A DNA stretch of 64,000 bases, from NCBI RefSeq assembly GCF_900106995.1, contig NZ_FNOK01000009.1, forward strand, positions 124,001 through 188,000, read 5' to 3'. The notes beneath the pieces are model-generated. The model saw only the letters and a list, made by a program, of their open reading frames with translations. It ran no database searches and was not told the origin of the DNA. The position numbers were made by a program, and so were the translations under genes. This document shows positions 9,563-17,445 of this stretch, piece after piece (the stretch's first letter is position 1; every line of letters begins with the position of its first letter). Source of the stretch: Saccharopolyspora shandongensis (GTDB lineage: Bacteria > Actinomycetota > Actinomycetes > Mycobacteriales > Pseudonocardiaceae).

Positions 9563-9792
9563 GAACCGCTCCTGCTGATGCGGCCGAGCGCAGGTCAGCG
9601 ACCTGCGAAAGGTGAGAAGTGGACGGCTTACGCCCCGGCACCCGGCGAGCAACAGCGGGGTCGCTGGATCAGCACGAACATCCCGGCCGGCGGGCACGGG
9701 CACGTCGATCGGCCGGTGGGGGCAGCAGCCCGGAACTAACCGACCACAGCAGCATGAACGGGTGTCGTCACGCCACGGAGTCTAGCCGGACG

Positions 9793-9837
9793 GCGTGAGC
9801 GGCAGTGGCTCGCCGGGGCGGCCACCGCCACTCACGC
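9793..9837 (-). terminator. Hairpin downstream of MFS gene
   Basis: A 17-bp stem with two mismatches (GCGTGAGCGGCAGTGGC at 9793-9809 against 9821-9837, 11-nt loop) lies eight bases after the MFS stop. It has no T-tract, as is usual for high-GC actinobacterial terminators. Confidence 0.6.
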
Positions 9838-9844
9838 ATGCGGG

Positions 9845-11026
9845 CTACTGGCTCGCGAGGCTCGGTTCCGCGGCGGGCTGCGCCACGGGCCGCCGCCGAC
9901 GGACGAGGTCGGGCAGGAGCGTGACGATGCCGATCGCCGCCAGGCCCGCGCCCAGCCAGAGCGGTGCCCGCAGGCCGAATCCGTCGATGGCCAGCCCGCC
10001 GATCCAGGACCCGATGATCACGCCAAACGTGATGAAGGACGAGTGCACCGTGTTGACCAGCGGCCGAGCGTTGCCGGTGCGCTGCACTCGGGTGATCATC
10101 GCCGGGTTCATGGTGACCCCGACCAGGCCGATGCCGAGCATGAAGACGACCGCGGGCACGCTGAGGTGCGCCAGCAGCGCGAAGCCGATGAGGAAGCCCG
10201 CGTTCAGGACCAGTCCGCCGAGCAGGACCGGGATCGTGTACCGGTCGGCGAGGCGTCCGACGATCGTGTTGCCGACCACCGTGGCGGCGCCGTAGGCGAC
10301 GAGCAGCAGCGGGACGGCGCCGGTGCTGAACCCGGTGACCTGGGTGAGGATCGGGTTGAAGTAGCTGAAGGCGGCGAAGGTGGCGCCGATGATGAGCGTG
10401 CTGGTGGTCAGCACCAACCACAGCTTCGGCTTGCGGAACGCGACGAGCTCCTGCCGGAAGTTCCCCTCGCCGTCGGCGCGCCCCAGCTTCGGCACGCCGA
10501 GCACGGTGCACAGCGCGGCGGCGACAGTGAGCGCGGCGATGGCCCAGAACGCCGCCCGCCAGCCGAACCGCTCACCGACCAATGTGGACAGCGGCATGCC
10601 CAGCAAGGTGCCGAGCATCAGGCCGTTCATCACGACCGCGATGGCCCGACCGCGCACCTCCGGGCGGGTCAGCTGCGCGCTGAGCGAGATGGCGATCCCG
10701 AAGAACGCCTGAGAAGCCATGCCGGTCACGATGCGGGCCACCAGCATGGGGACGTAGCCGGTGGCGGTGGCCGCGAGCAGGTTGCCCGCGAGGAAGATCG
10801 CGAACAGGGCCAGCAGCGCGAGTTTCGGGCTCATCTTCAGCAGCGCGACGGTGAGGAACGGTCCGCCGAAGGCCATCGCCGCCGCGAACGCCGTGATGAG
10901 GTAGCCGATCTGGGGAATGGTGGCCGACAGCCCCTCGGCCATCTGCGGCATCAGTCCGGCGACCACGAATTCGCTGGTCACCATGGCGAAGATGCCGAGG
11001 GCGAGTATGTAGACGGCGCGTGGCAT
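9845..11026 (-). CDS. MFS transporter, DHA1 family
   Basis: This 393-residue, 12-helix major facilitator starts MPRAVYILALGIFAMVTSEFVVAGLMPQMAEGL, the opening of DHA1 (AraJ/YdhP-type) drug or sugar exporters. ATG 11026 is preferred over ATG 11038 because GGAGAG lies five bases before it. The loop between helices 2 and 3 is weakly conserved; helix 5 motif C is GLMLGTLLGMPLSTLVGERFGWRAAFWA. The TetR gene lies 73 bp upstream in the same orientation. An imperfect TTTT-N-TGATCA-N-AAAA dyad at 11041-11062 may be a further operator. The exported compound is unknown. Confidence 0.88.
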   Translation of the reverse strand: MPRAVYILALGIFAMVTSEFVVAGLMPQMAEGLSATIPQIGYLITAFAAAMAFGGPFLTVALLKMSPKLALLALFAIFLAGNLLAATATGYVPMLVARIVTGMASQAFFGIAISLSAQLTRPEVRGRAIAVVMNGLMLGTLLGMPLSTLVGERFGWRAAFWAIAALTVAAALCTVLGVPKLGRADGEGNFRQELVAFRKPKLWLVLTTSTLIIGATFAAFSYFNPILTQVTGFSTGAVPLLLVAYGAATVVGNTIVGRLADRYTIPVLLGGLVLNAGFLIGFALLAHLSVPAVVFMLGIGLVGVTMNPAMITRVQRTGNARPLVNTVHSSFITFGVIIGSWIGGLAIDGFGLRAPLWLGAGLAAIGIVTLLPDLVRRRRPVAQPAAEPSLASQ

Positions 11027-11099
11027 GACGCTCTCCATGTTTTAGATTGATCAGTTCAAAACTTGGGCACAAAAGAGCACGCAGTGGACGAATGCGATT

Positions 11100-11696
11100 T
11101 CAGCGGGCCAACGCGTCCATGGCGGTTTCGGCGATGGACTCGAGGACGGCCCGGTCCGCACCGGCCTGCCCGGCGATCCGCATGCCGCCGATCACCGCGT
11201 TGATGAAACGGGCCAGCGAATCGGCATCGCGCGCGGACGCGATCCCGCCATCCCGCTGCCCCGCCTCGATCACGGCCTGCAGGCCGGCCAGCCGCGCCTC
11301 GGTGTCGCGATCGAGCAGCTTCGCGGCCTCCGGATCGCGCCCGGCGAGCTCAACGGTGGAGTTAACCGTCAGGCAACCGAAACTGCGCCCGTCGCGACGG
11401 TTCTCCAGCTCGGTGTCGACGATCACGGCGAACAGCGCGCGGATGCGATCCACCTCGGATCGCCCGGAATCCTCCAGGATCGCGAGCTGAACGGCCGAGG
11501 TCGTGTTGATGTAGCGGGTCAGCGCGCGCATGAACAGATCGTGCTTGCTGCTGAAGGTGTTGTAGATGCTGCTGCGCCCGAGGCCGGTCGCCTCGCACAG
11601 GTCCTGCGTGGAGGTGGCCTCGTAGCCGTTCGCCCAGAAGGTGCGCATCGCCGCTTCCAGCGCCCGCTCTTCGTCGAACAACCTCGGTCGTGCCAT
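11100..11696 (-). CDS. TetR/AcrR-family repressor
   Basis: This 198-residue regulator has an N-terminal helix-turn-helix, MARPRLFDEERALEAAMRTFWANGYEATSTQDLCEATGLGRSSIYNTFSSKHDLF. The C-terminal domain resembles the YcdC/TetR_C_16 type with GRSFGCLTVNSTVELAGRDPE. It lies directly upstream of, and in line with, the MFS exporter and probably represses both. The dyad TTGGA-N8-TCCAA just upstream of its start is the likely autoregulatory operator. Confidence 0.9.
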   Translation of the reverse strand: MARPRLFDEERALEAAMRTFWANGYEATSTQDLCEATGLGRSSIYNTFSSKHDLFMRALTRYINTTSAVQLAILEDSGRSEVDRIRALFAVIVDTELENRRDGRSFGCLTVNSTVELAGRDPEAAKLLDRDTEARLAGLQAVIEAGQRDGGIASARDADSLARFINAVIGGMRIAGQAGADRAVLESIAETAMDALAR

Positions 11697-11715
11697 GCGG
11701 CGACCCTACCAATTT

Positions 11716-11733
11716 TTGGAACGCTCTGTCCAA
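11716..11733. promoter_or_regulatory. Candidate TetR operator TTGGA-N8-TCCAA
   Basis: The sequence TTGGAACGCTCTGTCCAA, with perfect 5-bp arms, lies 20-37 bases upstream of the TetR start. It is in the region divergent from the 11848 gene, so it may control both directions. This is a pattern call only. Confidence 0.5.
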
Positions 11734-11847
11734 TACGGTCCGGGCAGAGCGACCGGTTCGACCGGGACGAGGCCCTGTCACATCCGCCCGGCCGATCTCG
11801 TCTGTTGCACGGACGCTTGATTTCGCCCGATCTGGGAGGGCAGCAGA

Positions 11848-12243
11848 TTGAAAACCCGCCGACACGCCTTCATCACGACGGTCACCGTCCTGGGGGCGGC
11901 CATGATGATGATCATCGGCGCCTGGTGCCGGTTCGCGCCCGCGAGCTTCGCGCAGTGGGCCAACTGGCCGAACCACGAGCACTTCCTCCACGACGCCGGG
12001 GTGTTCCAGATCGGCATCGGCCTGATGATGCTCGCCGCGCTGTGGTGGCGCGACGTCCTCGCCGTCGTGCTGGCGGGCTTCGTGTTCACCACCATCCTGC
12101 ATGCGATCAACCACCTGCTCGACGCAGGCGGCGGCCGCCCGTCCGACGCGTGGTCCCTGCTGGCCGTTGCAGCCATCGCCGCGCTCGCGCTCGCGGCCCG
12201 GATGCGCAGCCTGCGCAGCTCGACGACCAGAACGGAGATCTGA
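11848..12243 (+). CDS. Four-helix membrane protein, function unknown
   Basis: This 131-residue protein starts at TTG 11848 after GGGAGGG. Four hydrophobic segments are visible: FITTVTVLGAAMMMIIGAW; FQIGIGLMMLAALWW; VLAVVLAGFVFTTILHAIN; and SLLAVAAIAALALAARM. The motif FxxWPNHEHFLHDAGxFQIGIGL recalls a family of small actinobacterial membrane proteins of unknown function. The next gene starts one base after its stop, so the two form an operon with the epimerase. It is divergent from the TetR gene. Confidence 0.75.
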   Translation: MKTRRHAFITTVTVLGAAMMMIIGAWCRFAPASFAQWANWPNHEHFLHDAGVFQIGIGLMMLAALWWRDVLAVVLAGFVFTTILHAINHLLDAGGGRPSDAWSLLAVAAIAALALAARMRSLRSSTTRTEI

Positions 12244-12244
12244 C

Positions 12245-13168
12245 ATGAGAATCGTGCTCGCCGGAGCAACGGCAACGATCAGCTCCGAGCTACTCCCCCT
12301 GCTGCTCGACGAAGGCCATACCGTGCTCGGACTCACCCGCACGAGCAGCGGGGCCGAACGCCTGCGCGCCGCGGGGGTCCAACCCGTGGTCGCAGACGTG
12401 ATGGACGCGGACGCGCTGCTCACCGCCCTCGACGGGCAAACCGCCGATGCAGTGATCCACCAGGCCACAGCGATCACCCGCACACCGACGTTCCACCGCG
12501 ATCTCTACGCCACCGACGCACTGCGCGAGGAAGGCACCCGCAACCTGCTGCGCGCGGCGAAGAACCTGGGGGCAACCCGTTTCATCACGCAGTCGTTCTT
12601 CCTCGGCTACGGCTGGCGCGACCACGGCCCGGCCCGCCTCACCGAGGAGCACCCGTACGGGCAGCCCAGCCACGGCCCCTTCGGCCGCCACCTGAGATCG
12701 CTTCGGTCGAATGAGGACCAGGTGCTCGGCGCAGCGGACATCGACGGCATCGCGCTGCGCTACGGCTTGTTCTACGGGCCCGAGCGATCCACCCGCTCGA
12801 TGATGGACATGGCCCGGCGACGCCGGCTTCCGGTGCCCCGCCCGGCGGCGACCATGCACCTCGTCCACATCGCCGACGCCGCCTCCGCGACGGTCGCCGC
12901 GCTCGCACGCGGCCGCGCCGGTCAGGCCTACAACATCGTCGACGACGAGCCGGTCGGCATGGACGACTACCTCGACGCCGTGGCGGCCGTCGCCGGTGCG
13001 CCCACCCCGCGACGGATTCCCGGCTGGCTGCTGCGCGTCACCCCCTACCTGCATTCCCTGCTGGTCGGCACGCACATCCGGCTGGACAACGGCAAGGCCA
13101 AGCGCGAGCTGGGCTGGGCGCCGCAGTTCCCGACGTACCGGGAGGGCCTGCGGTCGGTAACGGCCTGA
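12245..13168 (+). CDS. NAD-dependent epimerase/dehydratase family protein
   Basis: This 307-residue extended SDR starts MRIVLAGATATISSELLPLLLDEGHTVLGLTR. The glycine motif is degenerate (GATATISS instead of GATGxxG), which may weaken NAD binding. DAVIHQATAITR and FITQSFFLGYGWRDHG replace the standard SSS/YxxxK pattern; a clear YxxxK is not visible. The C terminus KRELGWAPQFPTYREGLRSV is typical of the family. Start ATG 12245 follows the upstream membrane gene by one base. It may be a sensor or an atypical reductase. Confidence 0.82.
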   Translation: MRIVLAGATATISSELLPLLLDEGHTVLGLTRTSSGAERLRAAGVQPVVADVMDADALLTALDGQTADAVIHQATAITRTPTFHRDLYATDALREEGTRNLLRAAKNLGATRFITQSFFLGYGWRDHGPARLTEEHPYGQPSHGPFGRHLRSLRSNEDQVLGAADIDGIALRYGLFYGPERSTRSMMDMARRRRLPVPRPAATMHLVHIADAASATVAALARGRAGQAYNIVDDEPVGMDDYLDAVAAVAGAPTPRRIPGWLLRVTPYLHSLLVGTHIRLDNGKAKRELGWAPQFPTYREGLRSVTA

Positions 13169-13259
13169 CCCGCGCCACCGCGAAGTCACCGGCGGAAGCG
13201 GGGAACCGGGCGGCTTCCCGCTCCGCCTGTCGTGGTGGTGATCGAGCGCGGCGAGCACC

Positions 13260-13283
13260 GGCTGCGACCACGTGGTCGCAGCC
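13260..13283. terminator. Perfect 24-bp palindrome, probable terminator hairpin
   Basis: GGCTGCGACCAC at 13260-13271 is followed at once by its exact reverse complement at 13272-13283. It lies 92 bp after the epimerase stop and 146 bp before the next gene. As RNA it would fold with a minimal loop. The zero spacer also allows a protein-binding or cruciform role. Confidence 0.5.
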
Positions 13284-13428
13284 CCACACCCACTGCCTAC
13301 CGCCGGAAGTTCGGCCTCACCGCACCAACCGCCGGAGAACCCGGGCAACGAGAAAAGGGCGAGCGCTGGCCCCGTGCCCCGCGCTACCGTCGAATGCACC
13401 GCCAACCGCTGCCCGTCCTGGAGAACCC

Positions 13429-13857
13429 GTGCCGCCTGAACGCCTCTTCGAGATCCAAATCGGCTTCTACGCGACCGAAGAAGACGCAGCGCAGCTCACC
13501 GAAGGATGGACCCGGTTGCTGGACGGCCGCGCAGTGCCGTACCAGCTTTCCGTTGCACGACAGGAGAACTCGGCGGCCACGCCGCTCGCCGAGTACTACG
13601 AGGACCTCCCCCGGCAATGGCGGTTCGGGCATCCCGAAGCCGACCCCGGATCCCGGCGCATCCACCAGGTCCGGGTCGGCCTGCTCGCCTCCCGCCCGCA
13701 GATGGACGTCCTCCGCGACGAGCTCACCCGCGTCATCTGCCCGGACCCCGAACACAACTCCCCCTGCGCGGTGCCGTGGGAGTCGGGCTACACCGACAGC
13801 GAGGAGAGCGCGGACACCACCGACGACCTGAACCAGCGGTACGGGCACCTTCTCTGA
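13429..13857 (+). CDS. Hypothetical protein, about 142 residues
   Basis: The frame begins at GTG 13429 (VPPERLFEIQIGFYATEEDAAQLTEGWTRLL). It is a soluble, acidic protein with alternating beta-strand and helix pattern. Two similar halves, FEIQIGFYATEEDAAQL and HQVRVGLLASRPQMDVL, suggest a duplicated ferredoxin-like fold. No family is recognised. High GC at codon third positions supports coding. It is convergent with folD, and both stops sit inside one hairpin. Confidence 0.65.
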   Translation: MPPERLFEIQIGFYATEEDAAQLTEGWTRLLDGRAVPYQLSVARQENSAATPLAEYYEDLPRQWRFGHPEADPGSRRIHQVRVGLLASRPQMDVLRDELTRVICPDPEHNSPCAVPWESGYTDSEESADTTDDLNQRYGHLL

Positions 13858-13880
13858 CGCCACCGGTCACGTCAGAGAAG
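13849..13880. terminator. Bidirectional terminator over convergent stops
   Basis: Perfect 11-bp arms, CTTCTCTGACG at 13849-13859 and CGTCAGAGAAG at 13870-13880, enclose a 10-nt loop. The hairpin contains the stop of the plus-strand gene and the folD stop, so it could end both transcripts. Confidence 0.65.
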
Positions 13881-14732
13881 CCGCGCCTGCCTGAATGCGG
13901 CCTCGATGGTCTGCTCCATCAGCAGTGCGATCGTCATCGGCCCCACCCCGCCAGGGACGGGCGTGAGCAGTCCCGCCCGGGTAGCGGCCTCATCGAACGC
14001 CACATCCCCGACGTTGCCCTCGTTGTAACCCGCATCGACCACGACCGCGCCGGGTTTGATCCATTCGCCCCGCACGAACTCCGGCTTGCCCACCGCGGCG
14101 ACGACGATGTCCGCGGTCCGCACGATGGACGGCAGATCGCCGGTCTTCGAATGGCAGACCGTGACGGTGGCGTCGCGCGCCAGCAACAACATGGCCATCG
14201 GCTTCCCCAGGATGGGACTGCGCCCGATCACGACGGCGTGCTTGCCGCTCGGGTCCACGCCGTAGGCGTCGAGGAGACGGATGATCCCCGCCGGCGTGCA
14301 CGAGGCGAAGCCGTCGCGGCCGAACGCCATCGCGGCGAACGACGACGAGCCGACGCCGTCGACGTCTTTGCCGACCGGGATGGCATCGAACGCCGCGCGC
14401 TCGTCGATGTGCCCGGGAACCGGATGCTGGAGCAGGATCCCGTGCACAGCAGGATCATCGGCCAGCTCGCTGATCGCGGCGACCAGCGCTTCCGTCGTGG
14501 TGGCAGCCGGAAGGGGAACGTGCCGCGACTCGATGCCGAGCTTCGCGCACCGGTTCCGCTTCATCCGCACGTAAGTAGCCGATGCCGGGTCATCGCCGAC
14601 CAGAACGGTCGCCAGGCAAGGCTTTTCGCCCGTCCGCTGCTCGAATCGCGCTGCGCGCTCGGCGACACGAGCCATGATCTCGCGCGCCGGCCCGGTACCG
14701 GACATCAGGGGAACATCAAGGGTTTCGGCCAC
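13872..14732 (-). CDS. folD: Bifunctional methylenetetrahydrofolate dehydrogenase/cyclohydrolase FolD
   Basis: FolD oxidises 5,10-methylene-THF to methenyl-THF and hydrolyses it to 10-formyl-THF in one-carbon metabolism. The 286-residue protein has the catalytic Tyr-Lys motif ATYVRMKRNRCAKLGI. The substrate-binding GILLQHPVPGHIDE and cofactor loop VVIGRSPILGKPMAMLL follow, then the C-terminal signature TPVPGGVGPMT. Start is GTG 14732 after GAGGAG. It is monocistronic. The intermediate region matches FolD along its whole length with no missing catalytic residue. Confidence 0.95.
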   Translation of the reverse strand: MAETLDVPLMSGTGPAREIMARVAERAARFEQRTGEKPCLATVLVGDDPASATYVRMKRNRCAKLGIESRHVPLPAATTTEALVAAISELADDPAVHGILLQHPVPGHIDERAAFDAIPVGKDVDGVGSSSFAAMAFGRDGFASCTPAGIIRLLDAYGVDPSGKHAVVIGRSPILGKPMAMLLLARDATVTVCHSKTGDLPSIVRTADIVVAAVGKPEFVRGEWIKPGAVVVDAGYNEGNVGDVAFDEAATRAGLLTPVPGGVGPMTIALLMEQTIEAAFRQARLL

Positions 14733-14857
14733 GTTCGCTCCTCGGGCGTCGGTCTTCCGATGGCACCCAGGCGCGCGGCTGCGAGCCGACGATCAGCCGG
14801 CCCGGGCCGTTCCCCGGTGGTGCTCCACCCGAACGCCAGTCACGACCCGCACCCAGC

Positions 14858-15379
14858 TTAGGCGATTTCAGAACGGGCTTGCGTGACGGCGCGGGAGAGC
14901 AGGTAGCGCAGAGCGAGGTGGTGGACGGGAATCAGCGCCGGCCAGAGGATTCGAGCGGCCCGGCGCCGGTGTTCGACGAAGGTCGCCAGCACGATCGAGG
15001 ACGATCGCGCGCGCAACACCAGGTTCGCCCGCAATCCGATCTTCCAGAGGACTTCCAGCCGAATCCAATCCTGGTGCTGCTCGCTGATCTGCCAGCCCAG
15101 GACGTGCTCAGGGGATTTCGTCGGGCCGAGTTGCGCGCCGAACATCGACCAGCCGACCCGGAGGAAGGCGCGGACGGGCGTTGGGGCCGATTCGAAAACC
15201 TCCCGGATCCAGCGTTCGGCGTCCCGGGGAACCTCCTCTTCGGTGTCGACGGCGAATGCGTCCTGGTAGTCGGGTTTCGGCAGCGAGGCGCGCGCTCTGA
15301 CATCGCTGGGAACGGCGATCGCCTTCGCCCTGCCACTCGCTATCTCTGGACCGGTCACCGCACCCGCCTTACTAGACAT
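14858..15379 (-). CDS. DUF2867-type protein
   Basis: This 173-residue protein starts at ATG 15379 (MSSKAGAVTGPEIASGRAKAIAVPSD). It contains FLRVGWSMFGAQLGPTKSPEHVLGWQISEQHQDWIRLEVLWKIGLRANLVLRARSSSIVLATFVEHRRR, the pattern of DUF2867 proteins, which have a SRPBCC-like fold and unknown role. It is divergent from the TetR gene at 15442 with only 62 bp between, containing an inverted repeat. It is therefore very likely the regulated target. A longer frame to 15427 would overlap the operator and is rejected. Confidence 0.75.
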   Translation of the reverse strand: MSSKAGAVTGPEIASGRAKAIAVPSDVRARASLPKPDYQDAFAVDTEEEVPRDAERWIREVFESAPTPVRAFLRVGWSMFGAQLGPTKSPEHVLGWQISEQHQDWIRLEVLWKIGLRANLVLRARSSSIVLATFVEHRRRAARILWPALIPVHHLALRYLLSRAVTQARSEIA

Positions 15380-15420
15380 GTGTCTCTTAACGGGGAGAGC
15401 GTACGACTGCTGCGAGACAC
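15380..15420. promoter_or_regulatory. Inverted repeat between DUF2867 and TetR genes
   Basis: GTGTCTC at 15380-15386 and GAGACAC at 15414-15420 are exact reverse complements with a 27-bp spacer, in the 62-bp divergent promoter. Such a pair could bind one TetR dimer per half region or two dimers. Pattern call only. Confidence 0.45.
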
Positions 15421-15441
15421 GCGTCAATTAGTGTTTCCGGC

Positions 15442-16032
15442 ATGGGAGCACGACGGCGACTACCACCGGACCAGCGTCGCGGCGAGCTGCTCGAAATCGG
15501 CGCGCACCTGTTCGCGACGCGGCCCTACGACGACGTGCTGATGGAGGAGGTGGCGGAGCTGGCCGGGATTTCCCGGGCCAACCTGTACCGATACTTCGCG
15601 AGCAAGCGCGACCTGTTCGCCGCGATCTACCGGCGCGCGGCCGACGAACTGCTGGACGCGGCGAAGGTCGATCCCGCCCGCCCGCTGGCCGAACAGGTGT
15701 CGGCGGGCCTGGACGCGCACATCGATTACTTCGTCGCGAACCGGCAGACCGTGCTGGCCGCGAACCGCACGCTGTCGGGCGACCCGGTGATCCAGGCGAT
15801 CATCGCCGACGAGCTGGGGCAACTCCGGCAGCGCATCCTCAACTCCGCCGAACTCGACGGCCTGAGCCACGAGGTCGCATCGGCCGCGCTGCACGCATGG
15901 CTGGTGTTCGTCCGCGCGATCTGCGTGGAGTGGCTGGCGAACGAGGCGTTCTCCCGCGCAGAACTGCGGGAGGTGTGCCTCGGCGCACTGCAGGGCGCCT
16001 TGAGTTCGGCCGCTGCAGCACGCCGAGGCTGA
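15442..16032 (+). CDS. TetR-family regulator
   Basis: This 196-residue protein has the TetR DNA-binding domain in residues 9-55: LPPDQRRGELLEIGAHLFATRPYDDVLMEEVAELAGISRANLYRYFASKRDLFAAIYR. The ligand domain begins ADELLDAAKVDPARPLAEQV. ATG 15442 is the first start and sits next to the inverted repeat. Divergent arrangement with the DUF2867 gene suggests that it represses that gene. Its stop directly abuts the stop of the convergent 16033 gene (TGATCA), leaving no room for a terminator. Confidence 0.9.
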   Translation: MGARRRLPPDQRRGELLEIGAHLFATRPYDDVLMEEVAELAGISRANLYRYFASKRDLFAAIYRRAADELLDAAKVDPARPLAEQVSAGLDAHIDYFVANRQTVLAANRTLSGDPVIQAIIADELGQLRQRILNSAELDGLSHEVASAALHAWLVFVRAICVEWLANEAFSRAELREVCLGALQGALSSAAAARRG

Positions 16033-16752
16033 TCAAGAGAAGGCGGAACGGTCACCGCACTGGCTGGCCCGCTCCTCCGACTTGCCGAATTCGCGGGGAT
16101 CCGTTGCGAGCAGGCGCTCGGCGATTTCTCCGGCCTGCACTGCTGGATCGGCGTCGGACACGAGCAGTGTGACCATGAACTGCGACCACGATCCGCCTGT
16201 GGGCATCCCACGCGGGCGCCCGAAGAAGAGGTTGATCCGGTCGCGCTCCCAGGGATAGGAGCGCACCGAAAGCAGCTGACAATCCCACCGCTCGAACCAT
16301 GCAACCCGTCGCCCGAGGTCCTGTTCCAACAGCCTTGCCACGGTGCACGCCGTCCATTCCCAGCTGCGGTCCGCGCAGGCCCGGTCGATCTCTGCCTGGT
16401 ACTGCTTCGCATCGAACCGGAATTCGGGCAGACCGATGTCGACGCTGCCAGGATCGCGCCACCCGTACCAGACGATGTGCTCGCCATCCCGACGGATCGT
16501 CACGTACAGCGCGCCGCAGCACTCCTCCACGCAGGCGGCTTCGGCCAGCCGAACCTCGTGCGATTCGGCGGTCGCCACCAGCGGACTTTCCGGCCGCAGA
16601 AGAACGTACGGGGACTCAGCTGGTTCTTTCGGGAATCCCTCGGCGACGATGTCAACACCATCGACCAGCGGCCGCACCTCGACGAGCGTCCCGACCTTCC
16701 AGGGATCGGGGACGACGACCGGCAAGGCGAGATGACTGATTTCGTCGGTCAC
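16033..16752 (-). CDS. Hypothetical protein, 239 residues
   Basis: Starts at GTG 16752 (VTDEISHLALPVVVPDPWKVGTLVEVRPLVDGVDIVAEGF). The middle carries CVEECCGALYVTIRRDGEHIVWYGWRDPG and EFRFDAKQYQAEIDRACADRSWEWTACTVARLLEQDL, reminiscent of proteins adjacent to actinobacterial toxin-immunity loci, but no family is firmly recognised. It is soluble with no signal peptide. Its codon third positions are less GC-rich in places (CAGATCGTCTGG-like mixes) than those of the housekeeping genes, hinting at an accessory origin. Confidence 0.65.
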   Translation of the reverse strand: MTDEISHLALPVVVPDPWKVGTLVEVRPLVDGVDIVAEGFPKEPAESPYVLLRPESPLVATAESHEVRLAEAACVEECCGALYVTIRRDGEHIVWYGWRDPGSVDIGLPEFRFDAKQYQAEIDRACADRSWEWTACTVARLLEQDLGRRVAWFERWDCQLLSVRSYPWERDRINLFFGRPRGMPTGGSWSQFMVTLLVSDADPAVQAGEIAERLLATDPREFGKSEERASQCGDRSAFS

Positions 16753-16845
16753 CGAGCCAGTGTGGCGCTCGCGCCAACGCCGGGGCCACGGAATTTCCGC
16801 TCGCCCATCCCGGATTCAGACCGGTCTACTGTTGGCTCGCAGTCG

Positions 16846-17445
16846 TCAGCGCGCGCGGTCGTAGACCACGGCGACCTCGCCCAGCTCGCCGGTTTCCTGG
16901 CGGGCCAGCGTCCACTTCGAACCCGGCAGGCCGTCGTCGAAGAGCCGCTGCCCGCCGCCGGCGATCTCGGGGACGATCAGGAGGTACAGCCGGTCGATCA
17001 GGTCCGCCGACAGCAGCGGCTTGATGACGCTCGCACTGCTGTTGACGAGGATGTCGCCCTCGCCGGTGGCCTTGAGCTCGGCGACGACGTCGGCGGCGGG
17101 GGCGTTCACAACTCGGGCGCGTTCCCACGGCGCTTCGGTCAGGGTGGTGGACAGGACGACCTTCTCCGCGCCGACCAGCCACTTCGCATATCCGCGATCG
17201 CGCGGATCGGCGTTCCCGTCGGCGGCCACTGTCGGCCAGTACCCCAGGAACCCCTCGGCATTGATCCGGCCGAGCACCGCCGTCGTCGCGGACTCCCAGA
17301 TGCGGGCGAGGTGGTTCCGGGCGACCTCGGTGGTCGTGTACGGGGCGATCGCACCGAAATCGCCGGGCCCGCCGGGGCCGTTGTAACGCCCGTCGAGCGT
17401 GAGAGCCAGGTTCGCGGTCACCTTGCGGCCGGTCGAGTTGCTCAT
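16846..17445 (-). CDS. Dihydrofolate reductase-like (RibD C-terminal domain) protein
   Basis: This 199-residue protein matches the RibD_C/DHFR-like fold: KVTANLALTLDGRYNGPGGPGDF at the N terminus, ILVNSSASVIKPLLSADLIDRLYLLIVPEIAGGGQRLFDDG in the second half, and TGELGEVAVVYDRAR at the end. Family members are NADPH-dependent reductases of unknown substrate. The ATG start overlaps the stop of the upstream ArsR-SRPBCC gene by four bases (ATGA). Both are therefore co-translated, a common pairing in actinobacteria. Confidence 0.88.
   Translation of the reverse strand: MSNSTGRKVTANLALTLDGRYNGPGGPGDFGAIAPYTTTEVARNHLARIWESATTAVLGRINAEGFLGYWPTVAADGNADPRDRGYAKWLVGAEKVVLSTTLTEAPWERARVVNAPAADVVAELKATGEGDILVNSSASVIKPLLSADLIDRLYLLIVPEIAGGGQRLFDDGLPGSKWTLARQETGELGEVAVVYDRAR

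Noticed and set aside
13260..13283. Attachment site for a mobile element
   Set aside because: No integrase, direct repeats or tRNA is near the palindrome; a terminator is simpler.
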